The translations under genes were made by a program, and so were the position numbers. Of a DNA stretch of 64,000 bases, positions 35,248-46,099 are shown one piece after another. The notes beneath the pieces were generated by a model. It made no database searches, was not told where the DNA came from, and saw only the letters and a list, made by a program, of their open reading frames with translations. The DNA is from Sabellastarte sp. h YS-2021 (taxonomy: Eukaryota; Annelida; Polychaeta; Sabellida; Sabellidae): the NCBI GenBank assembly GCA_964017235.1, contig OZ024939.1:42324241-42388240 (forward strand), written 5' to 3'. Every line of letters starts with the position of its first letter. The stretch's first letter is position 1.

Positions 35248-35404
35248 GTACTTGTGTTTGACTTTGGCAGTGAGGTGTACGTGTGGACTGGTAAACACGT
35301 GGACATCAGTGAGAGGAGGGTGGCCAATAAACTCGCCACAGAGATCTGGTGCTGTGGTTATGATTACACAAACTGTGATATCAACCCCCTCAGTCCTCTA
35401 CAGA
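35248..35404 (+). CDS. SVIL: Supervillin coding exon E15
   Basis: Acceptor 'ttattgcag', donor 'acaga|gtgagt', phase 0 to 1. Encodes VLVFDFGSEVYVWTGKHVDI, ERRVANKLATEIW and YDYTNCDINPLSP. Nearly identical in layout to the vertebrate VLVFDFGSEVYVWHGK block. Confidence 0.98.
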
Positions 35405-36837
35405 GTGAGTGTCTGTGTATAAGAAAGACAAAAGTAGTCGGGTTCTGTGAATAGTGCATAGGGATGGTTTGGTATAAAAAATGTGTACTAGTGCTGCGAC
35501 GATGTTTGAAGAAGTTCGATAGTTCGCTTGTTTACTGCCCTGATTTCGGAGTTTGGTTCAAACGTCTGAAATTCGGACTTTGCAAAACGTTTAGAAATTC
35601 CCAACATCACACCACATCCCAACGGATCCTATTTTCATCTATAAAACATGTTTCTTTTGTTGAAAATATGGCACAATTTATTTAAAATATATATGGATTT
35701 TATATTTTTGCTATATTTTCAATAAAGTGACAAGATTTTATGTGAGATTTCTGCTTTTTAACTGGTTTTGAAAACGTTTCGAAGATCGAACTAGACCGAA
35801 GTTCGCTAGCTTGTACAGATACCAAACATCGAACCCGATATTCAAGCAATTTCACAGCACTAATGTGTACATCGGGAGGCAGCCAATGCAAAACTCTGCT
35901 GATTCGACACATTTTAGTACTCCCCAATCAAACTTATGGGATAGACATGTGCAATTTCTTAAAATTTGTTGTTTGTTCCCAGTATTTAAGTTTTCCTTCC
36001 ATGTATGTGTTGACAAGTGAGACGAAGGGTATAAAGTGTCATAACTTATTTACCAAAACATGGCAGTTCTGCTCACCGAAATTTCAATGAAAGTCCCCAG
36101 ATGTACATAAATGTGGGTTAAAAGTGCAATATCTACAGAAAGTGCTTCCAGCTCCCACAATTTCTATTGGCTATATCTCGGCCAACACTGGATGGATTCT
36201 CTTCAAATTTGGTACATGTATGCAGTAGTCCTGGGAAAATTTTCTATGTATGCTGTCATGACATTCTGTCAATGAGAGAAGACACATGACCTAAAATATG
36301 TTTTGTAAAGGTGTGTGATTGTCCAGATGGTAAATTAAAAGGGGCTCAATCTTTTCGCATGGAATTTGGTTAGTAGGTTTGTTAAATAGATGTCTAGAAA
36401 TCATTAACTTTTGGAAGTGATCAGAAACAAATGGCTGACTATTAACGATTAATTAAATGTTGTGAAATTTCTTAACTTTGATAATAAAGAAATCCTTATC
36501 ATCTCAGAAAAGGTGCAAGATAGAGTGATTTTGGCTGAATTTTTGGTCCAGAAGGTATACTCAGAATCATCTGCCCATTTTCCCAAAATATTCTCTCACC
36601 CTTTTTGGCAGCCATCTTGAATATGTGCGTGAGACACAAAAAAGCTAGTTGATGCATTGTGTCTCATACTACTACATAGTAAGTGAAAGAAAAATCTGTT
36701 TAAACCTGATCAGAATTTCAATAAATTGTTGCCTCCCATTTAGTCAGATGGTTCCTTTGAAGTGACTCGTGATGTAAGGTCATACTGTAATTGTTTTACT
36801 CTGTTGTAACTTTCATATCATTTTGCTATGTTTTCAG
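35405..36837. other. Intron E15-E16
   Basis: Contains a hAT-type MITE (35489-35862). The 36.0-36.7 kb part is moderately complex non-coding sequence that I cannot classify. Confidence 0.6.
35489..35862. mobile_element. hAT-type MITE with 8-bp TSD
   Basis: Ends 'tagtgctgcgacgatgtttg' and '...atttcacagcacta' pair imperfectly. It is flanked on both sides by atgtgtac (35481-35488 and 35863-35870). The (C/T)AGNGCTGCGACG start and 8-bp duplication are typical of hAT. The open frames inside are short. Confidence 0.85.
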
Positions 36838-37007
36838 CTGAGGAGAGTGGAGGACTCCCATTGAAGAGCCACACTCGTCCAGACTGGGCTTTGCTGGGTA
36901 AAGTCAACAGGAACATGGAGACGATCCTGTTCAAGGAGAAGTTCATCGACTGGCCAGACAGCAGCTCCAAAGTCATCAAGATGAAAGAGTCTGAGCAAGA
37001 TTTGAAG
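36838..37007 (+). CDS. SVIL: Supervillin coding exon E16
   Basis: Acceptor 'atgttttcag', donor 'ttgaag|gtaagc', phase 1 to 0. Encodes [20 protein letters not shown] and [13 protein letters not shown], matching the recalled [24 protein letters not shown] of vertebrate supervillin. Confidence 0.98.
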
Positions 37008-37742
37008 GTAAGCTTATAGTTGGCAGATCAAAAATAAGGATAGAGGACTCTTGAGAGGATTTGATAGTAATATGTAGCTAACATCAAGGTGAGAGAATTC
37101 ACATAAGATTTTAAGGTAGGCAAAGATAGCTGCTTCAGAATCATCAAACTGCTGCAAGATTGTCAAGATTGAAGAATTTATACAGGATTTAAAGGTCTGG
37201 TACAGGCAGTAGCTCCAAAGTCATTAAAGCTTCCCCCCCTCGTGACTAGTGGTTGTGTACTTAAAATTAATGGTATTGTAGTTGTCAATGCTTTCTCGCT
37301 GCTTTTCCCCACCATTTTACTGTTCAGGCTGTGAAATTCTTCACTCAAGTAAAACCCCTCACTTGTACTGGAAAACTGTCATTGGTGAGGAGCAACGTTT
37401 GTCTTTTATTTGAAGCTGAACTCAGACCTAACTCATGGTAAATAAATTACTGTTGCCATTTGTTGGATGTTATAAAAAGAGGATAAAAGTATATTGAAAG
37501 AGAGGAGATGTTGACCCATATACAGCAGAATCTCCATTATCCAGACATGTGTGGAGTGAGATTTTGTTATGGATAAGAGAAGGCTCATAACCTAGAATCA
37601 CTTAGTCTTGTGTAAAAATGTAAGAAATATTAAATTAGGAAGAGCTGAACTCTATTCATTAAATCAAATCTTGGTATAGTAAGGGATCTAATGGCAGAGT
37701 GTGCAGCATTTCTGTATGTTTCTGTGTATTTTATGTCTTCAG
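37008..37742. other. Intron E16-E17
   Basis: Around 37517-37570 is a one-sided pogo-like MITE end ('cagcagaatctccattatcc'). Otherwise nothing recognised. Confidence 0.55.
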
Positions 37743-37869
37743 TACGAGTTTGTGGAGCTGAAGGCGTGTGATGTGGAGGAGATGCGGAGTCCTGATTCCC
37801 ATCCTGTGGACCTGGTGTTAGAAGGCAGCCATATTGGACGAGGTGACAAGTGGGTGGAGACTGAGGATG
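37743..37869 (+). CDS. SVIL: Supervillin coding exon E17
   Basis: Acceptor 'tatgtcttcag', donor 'ggatg|gtgagt', phase 0 to 1. Encodes YEFVELKACDVEEMRSPDSH and LVLEGSHIGRGDKWVETEDG. The (D/N).GRG.. motif is conserved before the WH.LEFD block. Confidence 0.96.
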
Positions 37870-38989
37870 GTGAGTTTGTACCCAAAAAATCAGATTTGTG
37901 GTCCAGTTAATTCACTTTCTACACAACCTAAGATATGTGATGGGAAGAAATAATTGCCACCAATTACTAATGGATAAAAATATAACGCAACATCCAGTAT
38001 TAACAAAGTTTACTCAGTACCTTCACTGGAAATCACCATCCAATGTGGTGATTCCTGTAAGTGAAAAATAATTGTGGTAAAACCTTGAATCTTTGGAATT
38101 AGCTGATGTTACAACATCATATATCACTGTAGAAATGGTAGATTATTGGACTTGATGTAAGTCAGGTTATTAATGTTTTCACCATGTTCAAACGTGACAC
38201 ATTCAGTGGCATTTTATTTTTACTCAAGCACTCTGTTATTAATATTTAGATAGACATTTCTTTGATCATTGTGAGTGAACTTTGACTACTCTTTTACACA
38301 CATACACAAAAACATTGTGACATGTGCTACTGTTTGCAATTTTTGTATAACCTGGTTCTGTGTAAGATATTGCTTGGTACAGGTATTTATCTTGAGTTTG
38401 AAGTGGTCACTATAGACATTGCAGTATGACATGGGTTACAGGTTAAATAAAGTGTATAAGATTGCTTTACATGGGAATTCGGCGTGAGTTTGAAGTGGTC
38501 ACTATAGACATCACAGTATGACCTAGGCTACAGCTTGAATACTTTGTGTAATTGTACAGGAATTCGGCGTGAGTTTGAAGTGGTCACTATAGACATCACA
38601 GTGTGACTTAGGCTACAGTTTGAATACTTTGTGTAATTGTACAGGAATTCGGCGTGAGTTTGAAGTAGTCACTATAGACATCGCAGTGTGACCTAGGCTA
38701 CAGTTTGAATACTTTGTGTAATTGTACAGGAATTCGGCGTGAGTTTGAAGTAGTCACTATAGACATCGCAGTATGACCTAGGCTACAGTTTGAATACTTT
38801 GTGTAATTGTACAGGAATTCGGCGTGAGTTTGAAGTAGTCACTATAGACATCGCAGTATGACCTAGGCTACAGTTTGAATACTTTGTGTAATTGTACAGG
38901 AATTCGGCGTGAGTTTGAAGTAGTCACTATAGACATCGCAGTGTGACTTAGGCTACAGTTTGAATACTTTATGTAATTGTTTTGTACAG
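37870..38989. other. Intron E17-E18
   Basis: The last 600 bp are a minisatellite derived from the start of E18 (38383-38989). The first 500 bp show nothing recognisable. Confidence 0.8.
38383..38989 (+). repeat. Minisatellite of seven decoy copies of the E18 acceptor and 5' end
   Basis: 'gaattcggcgtgagtttgaa' recurs at 38475, 38560, 38645, 38730, 38815 and 38900, exactly 85 bp apart, with a diverged first copy at 38383 (92 bp before). Real E18 starts at 38990. Copies from 38560 on carry 'ttgtacag' before the exon-like start. All read in frame until the codon that is TGG in E18, which is TGA in each copy ('gtatga' or 'gtgtga'). No unit has a convincing donor. Confidence 0.92.
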
Positions 38990-39142
38990 GAATTCGGCGC
39001 GAGTTTGAAGTAGTCACTATAGACATCGCAGTGTGGCATGTGTTACAGTTTGATCATTTCCAGTTAGAAGAACACAGCTATGGACAGTTTCATGACGGAG
39101 ACACATTTGTCATACGTTGGCACTACAAGATCACTCAGTCAG
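38990..39142 (+). CDS. SVIL: Supervillin coding exon E18
   Basis: Acceptor 'tttgtacag', donor 'gtcag|gtgtgt', phase 1 to 1. Encodes IRREFEVVTIDIAVWHVLQF and HSYGQFHDGDTFVIRW, a gelsolin-repeat opening (F....VWH.LEFD..., then FH.GD.YVV.W). Chosen over the seven upstream look-alikes because only this copy stays open. Confidence 0.97.
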
Positions 39143-40015
39143 GTGTGTTCATCTTCCGGACAGTAGACAGTTGCTCTTTTCAATATTGTAGTGTTAAGAT
39201 CACATTCATCGGGATCTAAGTCATTGTAATCAAACTTTTATAGTCTGTGGACCAAGCATTGAGGAGGGTAGAAAGTTTGGCATCTTATTACACTCAGTCA
39301 CCTCTGTGTGGGTTCGACTCCCACAAGTGACAATGCTGAGAACCTGTCCCAATATGACCCTGGCTGTCGAATGGGACGTTAAACCCCAACCTTTGGCTAC
39401 AATTTAAATGCCATGTTGTGAAACAGAATAAGATAAGAAAACCCTTTTAGATAGAGAAGTTTTGAGTCTCTGTCCGACACATTGCACAGTAGATGTCACA
39501 TAGAATATCAAAAGTTAGACTAGAAACTGCTACTAACTAGTTTCCATTGTGAGAGTATCTCCACGGTCAGATATATTGAATCTCAACTGAGACCAAGATT
39601 TAGAATAGCTTGTAGTAGATCTTGATTGCTTGAGAGAAACCCAAGTTTTTCTAAGTTTATCATGTTATCTAAGCACAAGACATCAGGACAACCTGCACCT
39701 GCCAGGCTTTAAATCTGAGCCAGTGAGTGGATTACAGTGCAGACAGTTTGACCAACTGCACCTATTATTTCTGGTCATCATTGATATGACCCCACCATTG
39801 AAGGTGATAAGTGTCAGTCATTTAAACTTAATGAAAAGTACATTTAACACTAATTCTGCAACAGATTAGATGCACAACCACGATTTGTCAAAAATTAAAT
39901 AAATTTAAGTAGAATTTCCAGTGGTTTTATAGAAAATGAGATGATTTCCTGTGTGGTGAAGGAAGCAAAAGTTGTTCACTTGTACGTATCTGTATGAAAT
40001 CTCTACTATTTTCAG
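39143..40015. other. Intron E18-E19
   Basis: Contains a worn SINE at about 39240-39400. The remainder is unremarkable. Confidence 0.6.
39240..39400 (+). repeat. SINE, family C
   Basis: A canonical B-box-like 'gggttcgactccc' at about 39309, followed by 'ccctggctgtcgaatgggac' and the tail 'gacgttaaaccccaa'. The tail resembles that of family B. The A-box part is decayed. Confidence 0.65.
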
Positions 40016-40170
40016 GTATCAAGACACTGAAGGGCAAGGAAGCAGCTCATTCTCAGACTGGGAGAGAGAAATGTGCCTACTTCTTCTGGCAGGGTAAAAA
40101 CTCCAGTATTACAGAGAAAGGGGCCTCAGCCCTCATGACTGTGGAATTAGACCAAGAACGTGGCCCTCAG
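40016..40170 (+). CDS. SVIL: Supervillin coding exon E19
   Basis: Acceptor 'ctattttcag', donor 'cctcag|gttagt', phase 1 to 0. Encodes [20 protein letters not shown] and [16 protein letters not shown], an almost invariant supervillin/gelsolin block. Confidence 0.98.
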
Positions 40171-40605
40171 GTTAGTTCTCAAAGTTGAAAAATTACTGTA
40201 TTTTTCTAAAATTTATTTTTTAAACTTACAATTACATCTAAACACTTGTACACCAGGCATTTAGTTGTACTGCAGGATCATTTGCGGGAAAACGGGTTAA
40301 AATTTGGGACTATCACTGGAACAAGATTGCCTACATTTATGACAGTGACTGACACTTTTCTGATAACAAGGCTGTCAGTTTCTGAGTTCTGTTTTAGGTT
40401 TTCATAGCCATCTTAATTTTTTTTTTTTAAATAATTCCGAAATTTCTCTGAATTCAGTTTATGTTCTTGTGATAAAATTGTTAAAAGTTTTGCACGAATA
40501 CTGTGACAACAGTATATTCTTATATCTTTCCATGCTATCTTAATATGTTAATACAAACCTGGTTCTTACGTCAACCATTCTAGATCTGTATGGTGTATTT
40601 TACAG
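40171..40605. other. Intron E19-E20
   Basis: 435 bp; nothing recognised. Confidence 0.55.
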
Positions 40606-40788
40606 GTACGTGTGGTGCAGGGTAAGGAACCCCCGTGCTTTGTTCGTCTTTTTGGCAGCAAAATGGTTGTCCACATCGGTAAGAGAGAAGAGGAGGAGAC
40701 CAATACACAGGGAGACTGGAAGCTCTACTTAGTGAGAAATGAATTGGAGAAAGAGGCTTATCTACTGGAGGTGCCACCTTGTATTCAG
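40606..40788 (+). CDS. SVIL: Supervillin coding exon E20
   Basis: Acceptor 'gtattttacag', donor 'attcag|gtaatt', phase 0 to 0, 61 codons. Encodes [20 protein letters not shown] and [11 protein letters not shown], matching the vertebrate VQGKEPPCF...GGMVVHSGRREEEE block. Confidence 0.98.
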
Positions 40789-41666
40789 GTAATTGATTGG
40801 TTAAGTGGTTGAGTTAATGGAAATTTTAGATGTTAAGAAATAAACCTATCTACTGGAGGTGTCACCACATATTCAGAAAGAGATGTTAGAGGTCAGCTAG
40901 ATGGTCACTAATACCCCATTCACACCACAGCGGGTATACCATGTGGTTAGAGGTTTTACTTGGCAGCAAAACGGCCTCAGGAATCTGATATCTTTTGAGG
41001 ATTGATGTATCCATAAGGTAGGATGCACACGGCCACTAATTGGACACAGTGTGTAACCATAAATAACAGTAGGATGGCAATAGGCTTCAACTCGTGTTTC
41101 ACTGAAACAGAATCGAGTCACAATCTTATATAAGCCATGAACCCACACTTTCAGTTACCGTATAAACATTCCTGTGCGCATGCTTATGGATCTAAATTCA
41201 GAGGCAGAAATTTTAAACAATTAAAAATTTCATGGGACGTTCAAGGAACAGTTCACCGCTGTGTCACAAGTTTGCGTGTGGACGTCAGACGGTAGTTGAA
41301 GGACAGGGGTATTTCAGCCAACACCTACTACCACAGGCTATACCATCTGTATTGTGAATGGGGTATATAACTGGTCAATATTTGTGGCTTACAGTGCATG
41401 TATCTTGTCTAACTATCGTGTGCTGGTTTTTTTCCGCCACAATACTGTCTGCAGTGAGGTAAAATGTGGAAGTTGTTTAAAAGAGACATGTTTAAAGCCT
41501 TTGCACCAATGGAACAAATACATAAGGCTGTCAACAAGAAAGTAGAGTAACTATGTAAGGGTATTAATTCATGGTAGTGGGAATGTACAATTTCATTTGT
41601 TAGCCAACTGGTCAGGTTACAAAGGAGTTACATATTAAAAATATTTCTTTCTATTTTTTTTTTCAG
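40789..41666. other. Intron E20-E21
   Basis: Contains a MITE-like element (40914-41363). A short copy of the E20 end ('cttatctactggaggtg' in E20) recurs in the intron at about 40844-40868. Confidence 0.6.
40914..41363. mobile_element. MITE-like element with about 34-bp imperfect TIRs
   Basis: The left end 'ccccattcacaccacagcgg' plus 'gtataccatgtggt' pairs with the right end 'accacaggctataccatctg' plus 'tattgtgaatgggg'. No open frame of note and no clear superfamily. Confidence 0.7.
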
Positions 41667-41797
41667 AACCTTCGCAGTCGTTCATCAAGTATATTACTCA
41701 ATGTCGGGGACGGTCAGATGTTTATTTGGCATGGTGCAAAGTCCATTCAAGACACAAAAGCCAGAGCTTTAGAATGTGCCAAGATTATTGAGAAAAG
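41667..41797 (+). CDS. SVIL: Supervillin coding exon E21
   Basis: Acceptor 'ttttttttcag', donor 'aaaag|gtaaaa', phase 0 to 2. Encodes NLRSRSSSILLNVGDGQMFI and WHGAKSIQDTKARALECAKI, the LRSR...(L/I)....YLWHG core of a gelsolin-like repeat. Confidence 0.97.
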
Positions 41798-42479
41798 GTA
41801 AAAAAATATTACATATATTGTGGTTTAAAGTGACATCTTACTGGCATAGTGAAAAGGTCTGCCATCATGGGTTCAAACCTATGTCCTGTACGATGATTGG
41901 CAAAGTTAGTAGTTAGATGCAACATGACATATAATTCTATAATTATTGGGTAGAATGATGCAAGCACCAAAGTTTGACTTTTCACGAGTGTACAGTGCAA
42001 AATCTTGACTGGCATTATTTCTATACAGTTTTCATACACCGCTAAAACTAGGTATCACAACAGAAAAGACGTTTCAAGCTCCATTTAAAACTTCTTGACT
42101 TTTTATAACCAGCTATACTTGAAGCGGAGATCTGAGAAGTGAAAGGCAATTTCACTTGGTCCTTCTGTCAAATGTGATGTTAATATAAACTTCCTAATAT
42201 GGACATGACAAGATCCACAAAAATAATCCACACATCAAAGAGTAATATTACTGTAAATATAGAGGTTTACAGACGATCTCACCGTCAAACAAATTACATT
42301 GCAATTATGTCTACAAGCACTTGTGTTGGTTTACTCTTGTAGATAATGTCTCTAAATATGCCAAAATTGAAATTTAATAGGATACTTGTACAAGAACAAA
42401 ACTTTCCCTTGAGTTTCCGAAAAGCGTCTTTTTTTCAATACAAACTGATTATAACAGAGATGGTCTGTTTATATTTTAG
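41798..42479. other. Intron E21-E22
   Basis: No feature recognised. Confidence 0.55.
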
Positions 42480-42628
42480 AGCGGCCCTGGAGTTTGGTAT
42501 CCGTGAGAAGGCCATCTGTTCTGTGACTGAGGTGGAGGAGGGTAGTGAGACAGCCAGGTTCCGCAGAGCACTGGGTGGTAGCGCCGCCTGGCGGGCTGAA
42601 CACAAACCATTCCACAGCCTCCTCAAAG
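42480..42628 (+). CDS. SVIL: Supervillin coding exon E22
   Basis: Acceptor 'tatattttag', donor 'caaag|gtacag', phase 2 to 1. Encodes AICSVTEVEEGSETARFRRA and LGGSAAWRAEHKPFHSLLKG. It ends only 43 bp before a DIRS retrotransposon. Confidence 0.95.
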
Positions 42629-42691
42629 GTACAGAGAAACGTTCTAATTAAGCCTCCCTTGAAAGGGTGCTTTTTTATTGCGTAAAATAGC

Positions 42692-42870
42692 CTTACCTTA
42701 TCCTCACAAATGCTTACTTGGTTTTGTGGAGGCAAAACGCGGCGACCAACAAGAATATTTAAAAATTATTCTTGTTAGAGAGGTGAACCCCGTAGTTAGT
42801 GATAGGTGCGCATGCGCACAACACATTGTCGGTTGGACTTTGTCGAGAGATCCTCATTCAATTTTTGGTC
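42692..42870 (+). repeat. DIRS II left inverted terminal repeat
   Basis: Pairs with 47899-48077 over 179 bp with two mismatches by eye (ggtttt/ggcttt and cattca/cattta). Confidence 0.93.
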
Positions 42871-44432
42871 GTCGAGGAGGCAACACGTGAAGCTTTTTCA
42901 ACTCTGCCCTATTCCTAGACGGCAGATGCGTTCTTTTAGACTTCATAGAGTTCGTGCTAAGAAGAAAGAAGTTTAAGACTTCCTATTCTACAGATCTGAA
43001 GTACAATATTTCTTGCTGAGGGTTGAGTAATCCATGACAGCATTCTTAGATCCCCCTTGGCTGTATAACAGTCTTTGGTAGAGGATCTACGACAGAAGAT
43101 TCTTCAATTTGTTAGTTCAAGCTACCTACCTCATCATTTATGAGGGATCTCCAACAGAAGTCTTTGAATTGGCCACATTTTCCTGAAAATGGCAGCATTA
43201 AGAGGCCTGCTGCGATTGAAAAACAGCTAGCAGTAGAAGATCTACTAGAGTTTGCTTTTCCAACACCAGATGTCATTTAGATTTGATAGCGCTTAGATTT
43301 GATTAGAATTCGTTTTCTGGGGTTAGTAATTAAACCTCCAGAACGCTAGTAGCCTCTCCACTTGGTAGACAGACAGAGGGTGACCCTTCATCTTGGAGGA
43401 AAAGATATACTTCAGATCGTCCAATGGCAAATCCCTTTCATGAAGTCCTGGTGGATTTTTATGAAAGAATGCAGCAGTAACCTTTCATTTTCTACAAGAT
43501 CTACTGCACAAGTTCACCAATGTTTGCTTTCAACCTATTTACCAAGCATCAAGATGGTTAAGTTCCTCCATTGCCTTGTCTTTATTCTACAACTGGCTGG
43601 TGGACCATTTATTACTTCATTATAGAGAAGATAATACATATGCTTTCCCACCAATATTCTCAATGAAATAGGGGATTCTGGTGTAGTAGAAGAAATAACT
43701 ATAAATTGCTGGTTTAAGTGGAAATATTATTGCCATCTCAGAGTTGTGCAGTTTTTGAATGGGTACTATGTAGCCCTCCAATCGAAACTCCCCTTTCATG
43801 TAGCTCTACTGCAGGTGCTACAGTCAGGAAAACAATCCGCCATGTTGCTGAAAATATTGTGTTGCATTTAATATGTTTATTTTCACACACTTTCTTCTGA
43901 AAAAGACTACAAATCACAGGATTTTCTCAGTAAAATAGTTTCCTCTATCATATCTGACACAATGCTGCTTGTTTTAGATGGAAACATTTGCTTTCTTCAG
44001 GACATGGATCGTTGGTGTGTTGTGTGCTGTATAAATATAAGTACGGATAGCCTATACAAGAAGTTTAGTCTATTCAAGGAAGTTAATCAGCATTGGGCAA
44101 GGTTAGTGCATGGATAGATCGCCATTCCTGTCTTTTTCCTTGCATCTTACAATATCATTGGCCAGTGGGTATCTCTGTGTCCTGAAAATGCATACGTCTC
44201 TCCAAGCTGTGAAATGGAGTCGACGATTTTTATTACTCGGTCACAAAAGGTTAATGACCAGTTTCAACAGATCTCCGTACCAAATACAAGGGTTGTGCAA
44301 ATCTTGAGAAGGTTTATCGAATAATATTCCAGTCGAATCCGCCCATGTCTGTACATCCCATAATTTAAAGCGGTTACAGACAGGAAAAACATGGCTACCT
44401 AAGAGTGTCGCAAATGCTTCAAAAGGCACAAT

Positions 44433-45010
44433 TTGCTACCTCAAGGATTGCACAACTCCAGGTTTTACAGTAGATTATTGCTTGTACCAGAACCCGGCAA
44501 TAAATGGCGCCCTGTGATAGATCTCAGTGTCCTGGACAAATTCCTGTTAGTTCCAAATTTTAAAATGGGGACAGCAGTGATATTCGGAAACTCGGTCATA
44601 AAAGGAGAATGGCTAGTTTCGATAGACCTGAAAGATGCGTTCTTTTACGTGCGCATACACCCAGATTCATAACATTGGCTATGCTTCCATGTAGACAAAC
44701 AAACGTATCACCTCAAAGTACTGCCATTGCGGTTGGCGACTGCACCCTTATCGTTCACGCGGATTGTAAAAGAAGCAAAGCTCATTCGTCAGTCTCGCGG
44801 AATTTGAGTTCACCAATACCTGGACGACTGGTTGTTAAGAGCAAATACCAGACACCAGTGTCAGCTCCAGACAAAAGAACTCGTCCATACGATTCAAGAA
44901 CTCGGCTTTGTGATAATTTTAGAAAAATCAGAGCTCAAAACTACAATCGACTTTCTGGGTTTCCATTTCGAGTTGATACAGGGAAAAGTCTTTCCAACCG
45001 AAAATAAGTT
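44433..45010 (+). pseudogene. DIRS II reverse transcriptase remnant
   Basis: The LLLVPEPGNKWRPVIDLS and SIDLKDAFFYVRIHPDS blocks (first catalytic Asp) are readable from 44433. A stop follows at 44670-44672. After frame changes, the YLDD active-site segment appears near 44812, followed by a region like the DFVGY block (DFLGFHFEL). Not functional as it stands. Confidence 0.88.
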
Positions 45011-45229
45011 GAAAATTCTAGAAAATCTGTTCAGGACATGGAGATCGCATCACAAACAACCCCAAGGTTTCTTATGTCCCTGATGGGTGTACAAGCATCC
45101 CTAGAAAAGACAATACCAATGGGTCGGTTACATATGCGCCCTTTCCAGTGGTACCTAAAAACAAACTGGCAGTATCCCCAGTCACTAGACCTGAAGATTC
45201 CTGTTTCAAACTTTCTGAAAAGTCATCTT

Positions 45230-45933
45230 CAGTGGTGGAAAGATCCAAAAAATCTAAAAAATGGGTTATCCTTTTCATCCACAGGAACACAGTACCCTTA
45301 TTTTCACAAATGCATAAAATCAAGGTTGGCGAGCTCATTTAGAAAACATGACAGTCAGTGGCAATTGGACAGATCAAGAAATTGCTTCATATCAATGTCC
45401 TTGAGTTAAAGGCAGTGTTTCTGGCCTTAAAACAGCTTTCAAAACAAATTCTGGACAAAAGTGTTCTGATAGCAACACACAATGCTACTGTAGTCAGTTA
45501 TCTGAGCAAACAAGAGGGAACACACTCTTGGGACCGGTGTCTCCTGGTTTGGCGCATCTTGGCCTACTGCAATCCTCGAAACATACTCATAAGAGCCAGA
45601 CACATTCAGGGTTGCCTCAATGTCATAGTCGACAGTCTCTCCAGGAAAGACAAATAATTCAGACAGAATGGTCTCTTCATTCTCAAATATTCAGTCTAAT
45701 TTGGCTTAGTCTAGTACACACCAATGGTGGACATGTTTGCCACCAAATTGGATCACAAACTACCAATCTATGTCTCACCAGTCCCAGATGCAAATGCTAT
45801 GAACATAGATGCATTGAAAATCTCCTGGGAGGGTCTGGACGGCTATGCCTTTTGTCCTGTAGCACTTATACCAAAAGTGATACAGGGAATGAACACCTAC
45901 AGGTGCAAGATGATAGTAGTTGCACCAGGGTAG
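45230..45933 (+). pseudogene. DIRS II RNase H and pol C-terminal remnant
   Basis: HLQWWKDPKNL, then LELKAVFLALKQ (catalytic Glu), LIATHNATVVSYLSKQ (the usual Asp of the TDN motif is His here) and ARHIQGCLNVIVDSLSR. A further block, VDMFATKLDHKLPIYVSPVP, is at 45727. Stops between the blocks and the altered TDN motif mark it as dead. Confidence 0.88.
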
Positions 45934-46099
45934 CCCAGAATGCTTTGGTTTTGGGATCTAGTGAAACTGTCAACCAAACCTCCATTACTTCTATCTCACT
46001 GGCCTCATCAGTTAAAGCAACCATTCAGTGAGAAGTTCCATCAGAATCTCATGTATCTAATTCTGCATGTTTTGGCACCTAGACACCTCAGAATCACTT

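Noticed and set aside
38475-38985. Decoy units as real alternative exons
   Set aside because: No plausible donor inside the unit and a TGA in every copy; more likely a minisatellite derived from E18.
42900-44380. A gag gene in DIRS copy II
   Set aside because: No frame longer than about 90 codons and no recognisable gag block; reported only as degenerate interior.
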